NCBI RefSeq assembly: GCF_008806385.1
Contig: NZ_VZZK01000018.1
Coordinates: 53,230-117,229, forward strand
Direction: 5' to 3'
Length of the DNA stretch: 64,000 nucleotides
From: Methylobacterium soli
Lineage (GTDB): Bacteria > Pseudomonadota > Alphaproteobacteria > Rhizobiales > Beijerinckiaceae
In this document: positions 43,618 to 54,857 of the stretch, piece after piece
How the letters are laid out: each line of letters opens with the position of its first letter
How positions within the stretch are numbered: the stretch's first letter is position 1
Translations under genes and position numbers: made by a program
Notes under the pieces: model-generated
The model's input: the letters and a program-made list of their open reading frames with translations, nothing else
The model's database searches: none
Told to the model about the DNA's origin: nothing

Positions 43618-44736
43618 ATGGATCGGACATTGCGCGCGGCGAACGATCCCGGGCCGCGGGATGAGGGAGCTCGGGCCCGCTCCCAGGGCGCCGCCCGCGT
43701 CGCCCTCGTGCTGGCGCTGGCGCTGCTCGGCCTCTGGATCCTGCACGGATTCCTGCCCGCCCTCGTCTGGGCGGTGATCCTCGCCATCGCGCTCGGGCCG
43801 CTCTATGCCCGGGCCGAGCGGCGCTGGCCGCCGAGCGGCCACAACATCCTGCTGCCGGCCCTCGCCACGCTCGTCGTCGCGCTGGTCTTCCTCGCCCCCC
43901 TGGTGGTGCTCGGCGTGCAGGCGGGGCGCGAGGCGCATGACGTCCTGGATTTCCTGCGCTCGGCCGAGACCAACGGCATCCCGGTGCCGGACGTCCTGCA
44001 GCGCCTGCCCTTCGGCGCGGCCCAGGCCACCGCCTGGTGGACTGAGAACCTGAGCCATCCGGAGGCCGGCTCCGCGCTGCTGCACCGGCTGGACAATTCC
44101 TCGGTGATCGGGCTGTCGCGCAATTTCGGCCGCGAGGTGGTGCGCCGGGCCGTCCTGTTCGGCTTCACCCTCGTGGCCCTGTTCTTCCTGTTCCGCGACG
44201 GCCGCGCGGTTGCGAGCCAGGTGCTCGTCGCCTGCAACAGGCTGTTCGGCCCGCGCGGCGAGCGGGTGGCGCGGCAGATGGTGGCCTCGATCCACGGCAC
44301 CGTCGACGGCCTCGTCCTTGTCGGTCTCGGCGAGGGCGTCCTGCTCGGGGTGGTGTATTACTTCGCGGGCGTGCCGCACCCCGTCCTGCTCGGGGCGCTG
44401 ACGGCGATCGCCGCGATGATCCCGTTCGGGGCGCCCCTGGTCTTCGGGATCGCCGCGCTGGTCCTGCTGGCGGGCGGATCGGTAATGCCCGCCATCGTGG
44501 TCGTCGCGGCGGGCCTCGTCGTCACCTTCGTGGCCGACCATTTCGTGCGCCCGGCGCTCATCGGCGGCACCACGAAGCTGCCCTTCCTGTGGGTGCTGCT
44601 CGGCATCCTGGGCGGCGTCGAGACCTTCGGGCTCCTGGGCCTGTTCCTCGGGCCCGCCGTGATGGCGGCCCTGATGCTGCTGTGGCGGGAATTCACCGAG
44701 AACCCGGCCGAGGACAGGTCCGAGCACGCGGCGTGA
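43618..44736 (+). CDS. AI-2E-family transporter
   Basis: 372-aa membrane protein of the AI-2E/PerM/YdiK family, with about seven to eight hydrophobic segments (VALVLALALLGLWILHGFLP, LLPALATLVVALVFLAPLVV and others) and the family blocks ASIHGTVDGLVLVGLGEG and VTFVADHFVRPALIGGTTKL. The substrate in most bacteria is not autoinducer and remains unknown. GGAGA nine bases before the ATG. Confidence 0.9.
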   Translation: MDRTLRAANDPGPRDEGARARSQGAARVALVLALALLGLWILHGFLPALVWAVILAIALGPLYARAERRWPPSGHNILLPALATLVVALVFLAPLVVLGVQAGREAHDVLDFLRSAETNGIPVPDVLQRLPFGAAQATAWWTENLSHPEAGSALLHRLDNSSVIGLSRNFGREVVRRAVLFGFTLVALFFLFRDGRAVASQVLVACNRLFGPRGERVARQMVASIHGTVDGLVLVGLGEGVLLGVVYYFAGVPHPVLLGALTAIAAMIPFGAPLVFGIAALVLLAGGSVMPAIVVVAAGLVVTFVADHFVRPALIGGTTKLPFLWVLLGILGGVETFGLLGLFLGPAVMAALMLLWREFTENPAEDRSEHAA

Positions 44737-44817
44737 GCGGGGCCGGGCACGCATCCGCGCCCGGCCCGCCGATCGGCCGATCTCACATCTCGACCGCTCT
44801 CACCATGTCGGCCGATC

Positions 44818-45501
44818 TCACATGGGCGGCGTCAGGCCGTCCTTGCCGACCGCGACGAGCTTGCCGGCGAGCGTCTCGCCGTCCCGCGTCACCACGGCGA
44901 AAACCTTGGCGCCGGGCTTGAGGACCGCCTTGTCGGCGGGCTCGAAGGCCACGATCGGCGCCTGCGGCGGCACCGCGATCTGCTTCGCGCCGTCCTTGTC
45001 GTAGGTCACCGTGAGCATCTTCTCGCCGGACGCGCCGCTCGTCTTGGCGACCGTCCCGTTGGTCATGGCGCTCTTCACCTTCGGACCCGCGGCGGATTCC
45101 GCCTTCACGGTGCCGTTGGTCATGGCGCTCTTCACCTTGGCGCCGCCGGCCGCCGTGTGGTCGGTGATCGCGTCCCAGGCGTAGTGTCCCTCGCCGGTGC
45201 CGCGCATGGATTCGGGGAAGATCACGACCTCGAGGGCGGTCGGCGGGTTCTCGCCCTTGGTGGCGGTGCCGATGAAGACGCCGTCCTTGATCGCGTCGAG
45301 GCTCGACTTCACCACCGAGACCACGCCGGCTCCGCCAAGCTGCACCGTCGCGGACTTGCCCTCGTCGGTCTTGATCGTGACCGTGTTCGCGTCGGCGCTG
45401 TCGATCGTGCCGCGCACGCGCTCGAGCTGCGCCGCCGCCGAGGCCGCGCCGGTCAGGGCCAGCAGGCCGGCGGCCGCCAGGACCGTGGTGATACGTGACA
45501 T
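44818..45501 (-). CDS. Secreted protein with an internal 19-residue repeat
   Basis: 227 aa. Signal peptide (SRITTVLAAAGLLALTGAAS), then a beta-rich domain (ERVRGTIDSADANTVTIKTD), a middle with VKSAMTNGTV twice at a spacing of 19 residues, and a C-terminal beta domain. GGAGA five bases before the ATG. The first domain resembles DUF5666-like beta folds; function unknown. Confidence 0.75.
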   Translation of the reverse strand: MSRITTVLAAAGLLALTGAASAAAQLERVRGTIDSADANTVTIKTDEGKSATVQLGGAGVVSVVKSSLDAIKDGVFIGTATKGENPPTALEVVIFPESMRGTGEGHYAWDAITDHTAAGGAKVKSAMTNGTVKAESAAGPKVKSAMTNGTVAKTSGASGEKMLTVTYDKDGAKQIAVPPQAPIVAFEPADKAVLKPGAKVFAVVTRDGETLAGKLVAVGKDGLTPPM

Positions 45502-45558
45502 GGAGATCTCCCGGGTTGAACCAGCCGGGGAGATGGCGCGCCGGAGCCCGCAAACCAG

Positions 45559-45587
45559 GGTTGCGCGCAACAAATTGATGCGCAACC
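45559..45587. repeat. Inverted repeat upstream of the secreted protein gene
   Basis: GGTTGCGC (45559-45566) and GCGCAACC (45580-45587), perfect 8-bp arms with a 13-base spacer, 58 bp before the ATG at 45501. Operator or leader hairpin. Confidence 0.5.
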
Positions 45588-45611
45588 GTCTTAAGTGTCC
45601 CTTAGGAATCG

Positions 45612-45638
45612 GAACGGCCGCGCGGGGCGCGGCCGTTC
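45612..45638 (-). terminator. Hairpin after acnA
   Basis: Perfect 12-bp stem GAACGGCCGCGC/GCGCGGCCGTTC with a GGG loop, 43 bases beyond the acnA stop. The following minus-strand bases (GATTCCTAAG) are only mildly T-rich. Confidence 0.75.
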
Positions 45639-45681
45639 GATCTCGGGCGGGCTGACCCGCGCCGTGCGGGCCGGGGGCGCC

Positions 45682-48381
<2,700 letters not shown>

Positions 48382-48626
48382 GGCTAGTCTGATCCTCGCT
48401 GGCGTTTGTCGAACACGCGCAGGCATAACCTGCGCCACGAAACTCGTGTTCGGCTGATCTCGCGCCGTTGCCGGCGCGCGCCGCCCCGGGGGTGCCCGGG
48501 CAGGATGATGCGCGAGGGGCGAATTGGACGCCCGATGGGTCGCGCGGCGCAGCCTGGGGCCCGTATAGAACAGTTCGAAACTCGCCGCTACCGGGTGCGG
48601 ATGACAGCTGCGCGCGGGTGTCCGGC

Positions 48627-48697
48627 GGCGGTGCCCTCATACGGCGCGCCGGGCTTGCGTAGACGCTGGCGCCGGCGCGCCGTATGAGGGCACCGCC
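48627..48697. repeat. 26-bp perfect inverted repeat between acnA and ccmA
   Basis: Arms 48627-48652 and 48672-48697 are exact reverse complements (each contains CCCTCATACGGCGCGCCGG or its complement), with a 19-base spacer. It lies 53 bp before the chosen ccmA start, in the divergent promoter region. It would form a very stable hairpin on either strand. Confidence 0.95.
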
Positions 48698-48749
48698 TCC
48701 CGGGAGCGGGTCCGGGACGGCTCAGGTGCATCCCGTCTCAGGCCAACCC

Positions 48750-49424
48750 GTGCGGCTCACCGTCACCAACCTCGCCGTGCGCCGCTCCGGGCGCCGCATC
48801 TTCTCGGGGCTGTCCTTCGGGCTCGGGCCCGGGGAGGCCCTGATGGTCACGGGGCGCAACGGGGCCGGCAAGTCGACGCTGCTCGCGGTCCTCGCCGGTC
48901 GCCTCAAGCCCGAGGCCGGGACGCTCGCGGTGGCCGATGTCGGCGAGGCGAGCCTGCCCGAATGCCTGCACGTGGTCGGGCACCGGGACGGGCTCAAGGG
49001 CGCGCTCACGGCGGAGGAGAACCTGGCCTTCGCCCGCGACCTCCTGGGCGATCCCGCCCTCGCGCCCCGCGAGGCTCTGGCCGAACTCGGCCTCGCCCAC
49101 GCGCTGCGGCTGCCCGTGTCCTATCTCTCGGCCGGGCAGCGCCGTCGCGTGGCGCTCGCCCGCCTCCTCGTCTGCCGCCGGCCGCTCTGGCTCCTCGACG
49201 AGCCGACGGCCGCCCTCGACCTCGCCGCGCAGGGCGTGCTCGCCGGCCTGATGGCGCGCCACCGCGAGGCCGGCGGCCTCGTCGTCGCGGCGACGCACCA
49301 GGCGCTCGGCCTCGACGAGGCCCGGGAGCTGCGCATCGAGCGCCCGGAGCCGGACGCGCCCCGCGTCCCGCGCCCCGGCGACGCCCCGGTCGCGTCCGGC
49401 CCAGGGCTGGAGGATTGGGCGTGA
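48750..49424 (+). CDS. ccmA: Cytochrome c maturation ATPase CcmA
   Basis: ATP-binding subunit of the CcmABCD complex that releases holo-CcmE for c-type cytochrome assembly. Walker A VTGRNGAGKST, signature YLSAGQRRRVALARLL, Walker B LWLLDEPTAALD, H-loop ATHQ. Start: GTG at 48750 (MRLTVTNLAVRRSG) fits the family and has CAGG seven bases upstream. The frame is open to an ATG at 48684, but that ATG lies inside the inverted-repeat arm. Another GTG at 48726 is possible. Overlaps ccmB by four bases. Confidence 0.92.
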   Translation: MRLTVTNLAVRRSGRRIFSGLSFGLGPGEALMVTGRNGAGKSTLLAVLAGRLKPEAGTLAVADVGEASLPECLHVVGHRDGLKGALTAEENLAFARDLLGDPALAPREALAELGLAHALRLPVSYLSAGQRRRVALARLLVCRRPLWLLDEPTAALDLAAQGVLAGLMARHREAGGLVVAATHQALGLDEARELRIERPEPDAPRVPRPGDAPVASGPGLEDWA

Positions 49425-50089
49425 TCGGCACGATCCGGGCCCTCGTCGCCCGCGACCTCGTCCTGGCGGCCCGGGTCGGCGGCTCGGGGGCGCTCTCCCT
49501 CGTGTTCTTCCTGATGATCGTCGCCCTGGTGCCCTTCGCGCTCGGGCCCGACCTCAACCTGCTGTCGCGGATCGGCCCGGCCATCCTCTGGCTCTCGGCG
49601 GTGCTGTCGACCCTGATCGGGCTCGACCGCCTGTTCCAGGCCGACGAGGAGGACGGCTCCCTCGATCTGATGACGGGGGCGCCCGTACCCCTCGAATGCG
49701 TGGTCCTGGCCAAGGTCACGGCGCATTGGCTCACCACCGGCCTGCCCCTGGCGCTCGCCTCGCCGCTCTTCGGCCTCCTCGTCGCCCTCGACGGGACCGC
49801 GATGGCCGGGACCGCCCTCACCCTCCTGGTCGGCACCCCGGCCCTCACCTTCGTGGGCGCCGTGGGCGCGGCGCTCACCGCCTCGATCCGCCGCGGCGGC
49901 CTGATCCTGGCGGTCCTGGTCGTGCCCCTGATGATCCCGACCCTGATCTTCGGGGTCTCGGCCGCCCAATCGGCCACGGCCGGCACGGTCCCGTTCGCGA
50001 CGCCCCTGATGGTGCTGGCCGGGCTCAGCCTCATCGCCGCGGTGGTCGGCACGGCCGCCGCCGCCGCCGCCCTGCGCTGGTCGGAATAG
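49421..50089 (+). CDS. ccmB: Heme exporter protein CcmB
   Basis: 222-aa inner-membrane subunit of the CcmABCD complex, six hydrophobic segments. Starts with IGTIRALVARDLVLAARVGG, and has the family FQADEEDGSLDLMTGAPVPL. GTG start overlapping the ccmA stop (GTGA). Confidence 0.95.
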   Translation: MIGTIRALVARDLVLAARVGGSGALSLVFFLMIVALVPFALGPDLNLLSRIGPAILWLSAVLSTLIGLDRLFQADEEDGSLDLMTGAPVPLECVVLAKVTAHWLTTGLPLALASPLFGLLVALDGTAMAGTALTLLVGTPALTFVGAVGAALTASIRRGGLILAVLVVPLMIPTLIFGVSAAQSATAGTVPFATPLMVLAGLSLIAAVVGTAAAAAALRWSE

Positions 50090-50193
50090 GGCGCCGGCCG
50101 ATCACGCTTGCGTGCGGGGCGCGTCGATGACGCCCGCCTGCGCCCCTCGCCCGCATTGCCGCTGCACCGCACCCCGCGCTAAAGCGGGGCACC

Positions 50194-50982
50194 ATGTGGA
50201 CACGCCTCTCCAATCCGGGCCACTTCATGCGCTGGTCGGGCGCGCTGTTGCCCTGGCTCGCCGGCCTCTCCGCCGCGGGCCTCGCGCTCGGCCTCTACCT
50301 GTCGTGGTTCGTCGCCCCGCCCGATTATCAGCAGGGCGAGACGGTGCGGATCATGTTCATCCACGTGCCGGCGGCCTGGCTCGGGGTGTTCTTCTACGGC
50401 TCGATGGCGCTCTCGGCCATCGGCACCCTGGTCTGGCGCCATCCGCTGGCGGACGTGGCCCAGCGCGCCGCCGCCCCGATCGGCGCGGCCTTCACGCTGA
50501 TCTGCCTCGTCACCGGCTCGCTCTGGGGCAAGCCGATGTGGGGGACCTACTGGGTCTGGGACGCGCGCCTGACCTCGATGCTGATCCTGTTCCTGATCTA
50601 TTGCGGCATCATGGCCCTGTGGCGCACCATGGAGGACCCGAACCGGGCCGCCCGCGCGGTCGCGATCCTCACCCTCGTGGGCGCCATCAACCTGCCGATC
50701 ATCAAGTTCTCGGTGAACTGGTGGTCCACCCTGCATCAGCCGGCCTCGATCCTGCGCATGGGCGGCTCCACCATCGATTCCTCGATGCTCTACCCGCTGC
50801 TCACCATGATCGCCGCCGCGACGCTCACAGGCGTCACGCTGCACCTCTACACGATGCGCACCGAGATCCTGCGCCGCCGCGTGCGCACCCTGACGATCCG
50901 GGAGGCGGAGCGCCTCGATGCCGGCGCCGTCGCGGTCGCGCCGGCGCGGGTCGGGGCCGTGCCCCTCGGCCAGGCGCTCTGA
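50194..50982 (+). CDS. ccmC: Heme handling protein CcmC
   Basis: 262-aa inner-membrane protein that loads heme onto CcmE. WWD-type motif SLWGKPMWGTYWVWDARLTS with flanking heme-ligand His (IMFIHVPAAW, and STLHQPAS). Six membrane segments. 104 bp after ccmB. Confidence 0.96.
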   Translation: MWTRLSNPGHFMRWSGALLPWLAGLSAAGLALGLYLSWFVAPPDYQQGETVRIMFIHVPAAWLGVFFYGSMALSAIGTLVWRHPLADVAQRAAAPIGAAFTLICLVTGSLWGKPMWGTYWVWDARLTSMLILFLIYCGIMALWRTMEDPNRAARAVAILTLVGAINLPIIKFSVNWWSTLHQPASILRMGGSTIDSSMLYPLLTMIAAATLTGVTLHLYTMRTEILRRRVRTLTIREAERLDAGAVAVAPARVGAVPLGQAL

Positions 50983-50992
50983 GGCGGACGCG

Positions 50993-51151
50993 ATGGATCT
51001 CGAACCTCATACCGGCTTCATCCTCGGGTCCTACGCCTTCACGGCCCTGGTCCTCGGCGGCCTGATCCTCAACGCGGTCCGCGACCAGCGGGCGCAGAAG
51101 CGGGCGCTGACCGAGCTCCAGGCGGGCGAGCGCGCCGGAGACCGCCCGTGA
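50993..51151 (+). CDS. ccmD: CcmD small subunit
   Basis: 52 aa: one membrane helix (FILGSYAFTALVLGGLILNA) and a charged tail (RDQRAQKRALTELQ), typical of CcmD, which ties CcmC and CcmE to CcmAB. Recognised by size, pattern and position. 10 bp after ccmC. Confidence 0.9.
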   Translation: MDLEPHTGFILGSYAFTALVLGGLILNAVRDQRAQKRALTELQAGERAGDRP

Positions 51152-51777
51152 CGGCGCCCATGTCCCCTGCGGATCCGGAGGACAGGCCCCCGGAGCCGGT
51201 CCGCCGCTCCCTCCTGCTGATCGTGCCGCTCATCGCCTTCGCGGTCCTGGCCGGCCTGTTCTTCCTGCGCCTGCGCTCGGGCGTCGATCCGGCGGCGCTC
51301 CCCTCGGCGATGATCGGCAAGCCGGTCCCGGCCTTCGACCTGTCCGGCGTGCCGGGCCTCGAGGCTGAGGGCCGTCCCCTGCCCGGCCTGTCGAGCCGGG
51401 ACCTCGCGGGCGGCGTCACGGTGGTGAATTTCTGGGCTTCGTGGTGCGCTCCCTGCCAGGTCGAGCACCCGATGCTGATGCGGCTCGCCAAGGAGCCGGG
51501 GCTGCGCCTCGTCGGCGTCGACTACAAGGACGCGCCCGAGAACGGCCGCCGGTTCCTGGCCCGGAACGGCATTCCGTTCTCGGCGATCGGCCTCGACGCG
51601 ACCGGGCGCGTCGGCATCGAATTCGGGGTTTACGGCGTGCCCGAGACCTTCATCATCGGGCCCGACGGGGTGATCCGCGACAAGCTCGTGGGCATCCTCA
51701 CCCCGGAGAACTACGCCGACGTCCTCGCCCGGATCCGCGCCGTCGCGCGCAGGAGCGAGACGGCCGCGAGCCGCTGA
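51148..51777 (+). CDS. ccmG: Thiol:disulfide oxidoreductase CcmG/DsbE
   Basis: 209-aa membrane-anchored periplasmic thioredoxin that reduces the apocytochrome c heme-binding cysteines. Anchor SLLLIVPLIAFAVLAGLFFL, active site NFWASWCAPC (C100, C103), cis-Pro loop GVPETFIIG. GTG start overlaps ccmD stop. ccmE/F/H are not in the window. Confidence 0.95.
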   Translation: MTAPMSPADPEDRPPEPVRRSLLLIVPLIAFAVLAGLFFLRLRSGVDPAALPSAMIGKPVPAFDLSGVPGLEAEGRPLPGLSSRDLAGGVTVVNFWASWCAPCQVEHPMLMRLAKEPGLRLVGVDYKDAPENGRRFLARNGIPFSAIGLDATGRVGIEFGVYGVPETFIIGPDGVIRDKLVGILTPENYADVLARIRAVARRSETAASR

Positions 51778-51828
51778 GGCGGGTCCGGGGGCGCCGGCCT
51801 CGCGTCGACCGGCCCGAGCCGGCCCGGG

Positions 51829-52455
51829 TCAGGCCTTGGCCGGATCCACCTCCTCCGGCGCCTTGCGCTCGTAGCGCGACAGGAGCGGCGTCTGGGCGAG
51901 GGCGAACAGCACCGTCAGCGGCATGATGCCGAAGACCTTGAAGTTCACCCAGAAATCCTCCGTCTGCGTGCGCCAGACCACCTCGTTCAGGGCGGCGAGC
52001 GCCAGGAAGAACAGGCCCCACCGGAAGGTGAGCTTGCGCCAGCCCTCCTCGGTCAGGGTGAACATGCTGTCGAGAACGACCGAGAGCAGCGACTTGCCGA
52101 AGGCGAGCCCGCCGAGGAGCACGAGGCCGAACAGGGTGTTCACGATGGTGGGCTTGACCATGATGAAGGTCTTGTCCTGCAGGAACAGGGTCAGGCCGCC
52201 GAACACCACCACCACCACGCCGGAGACCAGCGGCATGATCGGAAGCCGCCGCACCAGCGCGTAGTGGATCGTCAGCGCGATCACGGTGGCGGCGATGAAC
52301 AGCCCGGTCGCCACGAACAGCTTCTGGTCGGCGCTCACGCCGAACCGCTCCGCGTAGGCGTTGCCGAGGAAGAACAGAACCAGCGGCCCGAGTTCCAGCG
52401 CGAGCTTGGGCAGGGGCGCGAGGTGGCGACGGGGAGGAACGGGTTCGATGAGCAT
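51829..52455 (-). CDS. yciB: Septation protein A (YciB/IspZ)
   Basis: 208-aa inner-membrane protein linked to cell division and envelope synthesis. Family start LALELGPLVLFFLGNAYAER, then VSGVVVVVFGGLTLFLQDKT, KPTIVNTLFG and WRKLTFRWGLFFLALAALNE. Five hydrophobic segments. In many Hyphomicrobiales it lies next to ftsY; here the vapBC pair intervenes. Confidence 0.95.
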   Translation of the reverse strand: MLIEPVPPRRHLAPLPKLALELGPLVLFFLGNAYAERFGVSADQKLFVATGLFIAATVIALTIHYALVRRLPIMPLVSGVVVVVFGGLTLFLQDKTFIMVKPTIVNTLFGLVLLGGLAFGKSLLSVVLDSMFTLTEEGWRKLTFRWGLFFLALAALNEVVWRTQTEDFWVNFKVFGIMPLTVLFALAQTPLLSRYERKAPEEVDPAKA

Positions 52456-52547
52456 GCGTTCGCAGCGTCCGAGAGGGGGTGAGTCCTAGCCTCGTCAGGG
52501 CCGGCACTGTAGGATTTTCCTGCGTCTGTATCGACCGGGGGTGCGCG

Positions 52548-52796
52548 ATGTCCATCACCATCGAGAACGAGGAGGCGGAGGCGCTTCTCTCGGAGTTGAC
52601 CGCGCTCACGCGGCGATCCGAGCCGGATCTCCTGCTCGACCTACTCCAGCGCGAACGCGAGCGGATCGAGCGCGAGATGAGCGAGGCCGTCGCATCGGGT
52701 CGGACCCTCCACGAACGATGGACGGCGCGGCCGATCACCGATCCGCGCCCCGTCGATGATGTGCTGGCCTATGACGAGAACGGCCTGCCCGCGTGA
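52548..52796 (+). CDS. VapB-type antitoxin
   Basis: 82 aa. MSITIENEEAEALLSELTAL is the start of the Rv0623/VapB transcription-factor-like antitoxin family, followed by a charged helix (LLDLLQRERERIEREMSEAV) and a toxin-binding tail. It should bind VapC and repress its own promoter. Its TGA overlaps the vapC GTG by four bases. Confidence 0.85.
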   Translation: MSITIENEEAEALLSELTALTRRSEPDLLLDLLQRERERIEREMSEAVASGRTLHERWTARPITDPRPVDDVLAYDENGLPA

Positions 52797-53191
52797 GCGG
52801 CCTGCTCGTCATCGACACATCGGTCTTCGTCGCGATCCTGTTCCAGGAGCCGGATGCCGAGAGTTGGAGCCGCGCGATCCGCACCGGCAGGCAGCGCGTG
52901 ATGGCCGCGGGAACCTACCTGGAATGCGCGATCGTCGGAGGCCGACGCCTGGGCGGGCGCGACGACCTCGACGAATGGCTCCTGCGGGAGTCGATCGCGG
53001 TCATTCCCGTCGACCACGCCCTCGCGCGCCGCGCGGCGGATGCCTTCGCGCGGTACGGCAAGGGGCGCCACCCCGCTGGCCTCAACTTCGGCGATTGCTT
53101 TGCCTATGCCCTCGCGGCCTCGCTCGGCGCGCCCCTGCTGTTCAAGGGCGAGGATTTCGCCCGCACCGACGTGGCGCGGGCGCCCGTCTGA
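52793..53191 (+). CDS. VapC-type PIN-domain toxin
   Basis: 132-aa PIN ribonuclease. Acidic metal-binding residues are in place: D8 (VIDTSVFVAIL), E44 (YLECAIV), D101 (LNFGDCFAYALA), D121/D126 (KGEDFARTD). Members cleave tRNA or rRNA. GTG start coupled to the antitoxin. All catalytic residues present, so probably active. Confidence 0.9.
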   Translation: MSGLLVIDTSVFVAILFQEPDAESWSRAIRTGRQRVMAAGTYLECAIVGGRRLGGRDDLDEWLLRESIAVIPVDHALARRAADAFARYGKGRHPAGLNFGDCFAYALAASLGAPLLFKGEDFARTDVARAPV

Positions 53192-53211
53192 GCGCGCGTC
53201 GGATCGACGGC

Positions 53212-54756
53212 TCAGTCCTTCTCCAGCCCCGCGATGGCCCGGGCGAAGTCGCGGGCCGCGAAGGGCTCGAGATCCTCGACGCCCTCGCCGACCCCGATGA
53301 AGTGCACCGGCAGGCCGAATTTCGCCGCGAGCGCCACCAGGATGCCGCCGCGCGCGGTGCCGTCGAGCTTCGTCATCACGAGGCCGCTGACGGGGGCCGC
53401 CTGCGCGAACAGCTCCACCTGGCTGAGCGCGTTCTGGCCGACCGTGGCGTCGAGAACGAGAAGCGTCGCGTGGGGCGCCTCCGGGTCGAGCTTCGCCAGG
53501 ACGCGCACGATCTTCTCGAGCTCGGCCATCAACCCGGCCTTGTTCTGCAGGCGGCCGGCCGTGTCGATCAGGAGCACGTCGCTGCCCTGGCGCTTGGCCT
53601 CCTGCAGGGCATCGAAGGCGAGGCCGGCCGCGTCCGACCCTTGCGGCCGGGTGATCACCGGGGTGCCGGTGCGCTCGCCCCAGACCTTGAGCTGCTCGAC
53701 CGCGGCGGCCCGGAAGGTGTCGCCCGCCGCCAGCATCACGCTGCGGCCCTCGGCCCGCAGCTTGAGGGCGAGCTTGCCGATCGTGGTGGTCTTGCCGGCG
53801 CCGTTCACCCCCACCATCAGGATCACGAAGGGCCGCTTGTCCCTATCGACCCGGAGCGGGACCGCGACGGGATCGAGGGCCCGCTCCACCTCGGTGGCAA
53901 GGATCGCCCGCACCGCGTCCGGCGAGATGCCCTTCTCGTAGCGGCCCTTGCCGACGGCGTCCGAGATCCGCGTCGCGGTCTCGAGGCCGAAATCGGCCTG
54001 GATCAGGGCATCCTCCAGATCCTCCAGGGTCGTCGCGTCGAGCTTGCGCTTGGTGAACAGCCCCGTGACGCGGTCCGACAGGGAGGTGGAGGTGCGCTTC
54101 ATCCCCTCCGTCAGGCGCCCCCACCAGCCGCGTTTGCCCGGCTCCGGGAGGGCGGAATCCTTGGCCGCGTCCGACGCGAGGGCCGCCGCGGTGTCGATGG
54201 GCTGGATGTCGGGATCGGGCGCCGCGGCCGGTGCCGCCAGGGCCGAGGCCGTCCCGGGCTCCGCTTGGCCGAACCCGGAGGCGGGCGTGCCTCCAACGGC
54301 GCTCGGCGTGGGCGCGAAGGCGCGGGACGTCGTGTCGGCGGGCTCGGCGCCGCGCGCGGGCGCGTCGCCGGCGGTGCCGGCGGGCGGGCGCTCCGTCTTC
54401 CCCGCGATCGGCTGCAGATCCGCGCCCTCGATCTCGTCCGGGACGCTGTTGCGGTCCGGATCCGCCGGGGCGGGCTCGGAGGCCGGCAGCGGCACATGCG
54501 CCACGTCGTCGGCGCCGGTGGCGAAATCCGGCTGCCCCTCTGCCGGCGATGCCGGAGCCGGCGATGCCGGAGCCGGCGATGCCGGAGCCGATGATGCCTC
54601 ATCCGGCGCTTCCGACGCCGGCGCCGCCTCTGCCGGCACCTCTGCGGCCTCGGCCGCCGGCATCTCAGTGGGCGGCGTCTCCGCCTCGTCCGGGGCCGGA
54701 CCTGCCTTGCGCCCGAACAGGCGGCCGAACCAGCCCGGCTTCTCGTCTTGACTCAT
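53212..54756 (-). CDS. ftsY: Signal recognition particle receptor FtsY
   Basis: 514-aa SRP GTPase that delivers ribosomes to the membrane. Acidic Ala/Pro/Glu-rich N-terminal part (about 1-210) with PASPA repeats, then NG domain: GVNGAGKTTTIGKLA (G1), DTAGRLQNKAG (G3), TKLDGTARGG (G4), and the final HFIGVGEGVEDLEPF. The ATG at 54756 gives MSQDEKPGWFGRLFGRK, the amphipathic membrane-binding start. Confidence 0.96.
   Translation of the reverse strand: MSQDEKPGWFGRLFGRKAGPAPDEAETPPTEMPAAEAAEVPAEAAPASEAPDEASSAPASPAPASPAPASPAEGQPDFATGADDVAHVPLPASEPAPADPDRNSVPDEIEGADLQPIAGKTERPPAGTAGDAPARGAEPADTTSRAFAPTPSAVGGTPASGFGQAEPGTASALAAPAAAPDPDIQPIDTAAALASDAAKDSALPEPGKRGWWGRLTEGMKRTSTSLSDRVTGLFTKRKLDATTLEDLEDALIQADFGLETATRISDAVGKGRYEKGISPDAVRAILATEVERALDPVAVPLRVDRDKRPFVILMVGVNGAGKTTTIGKLALKLRAEGRSVMLAAGDTFRAAAVEQLKVWGERTGTPVITRPQGSDAAGLAFDALQEAKRQGSDVLLIDTAGRLQNKAGLMAELEKIVRVLAKLDPEAPHATLLVLDATVGQNALSQVELFAQAAPVSGLVMTKLDGTARGGILVALAAKFGLPVHFIGVGEGVEDLEPFAARDFARAIAGLEKD
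54551..54589. repeat. 15-bp tandem repeat inside ftsY
   Basis: GCCGGAGCCGGCGAT at 54551 and 54566 with a partial third copy at 54581. In frame it codes for repeated Pro-Ala-Ser-Pro-Ala in the FtsY linker; copy number may vary between strains. Confidence 0.9.
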
Positions 54757-54857
54757 CGCGTCCTTGCTCCCGCATGCGGGCTCACCCCGTTCGGGGCGCA
54801 TCGATTTTCTCCGCGACCCGAGTGTCGCTTCGTGTCCGGATGCTTTAGCCGACCCGC

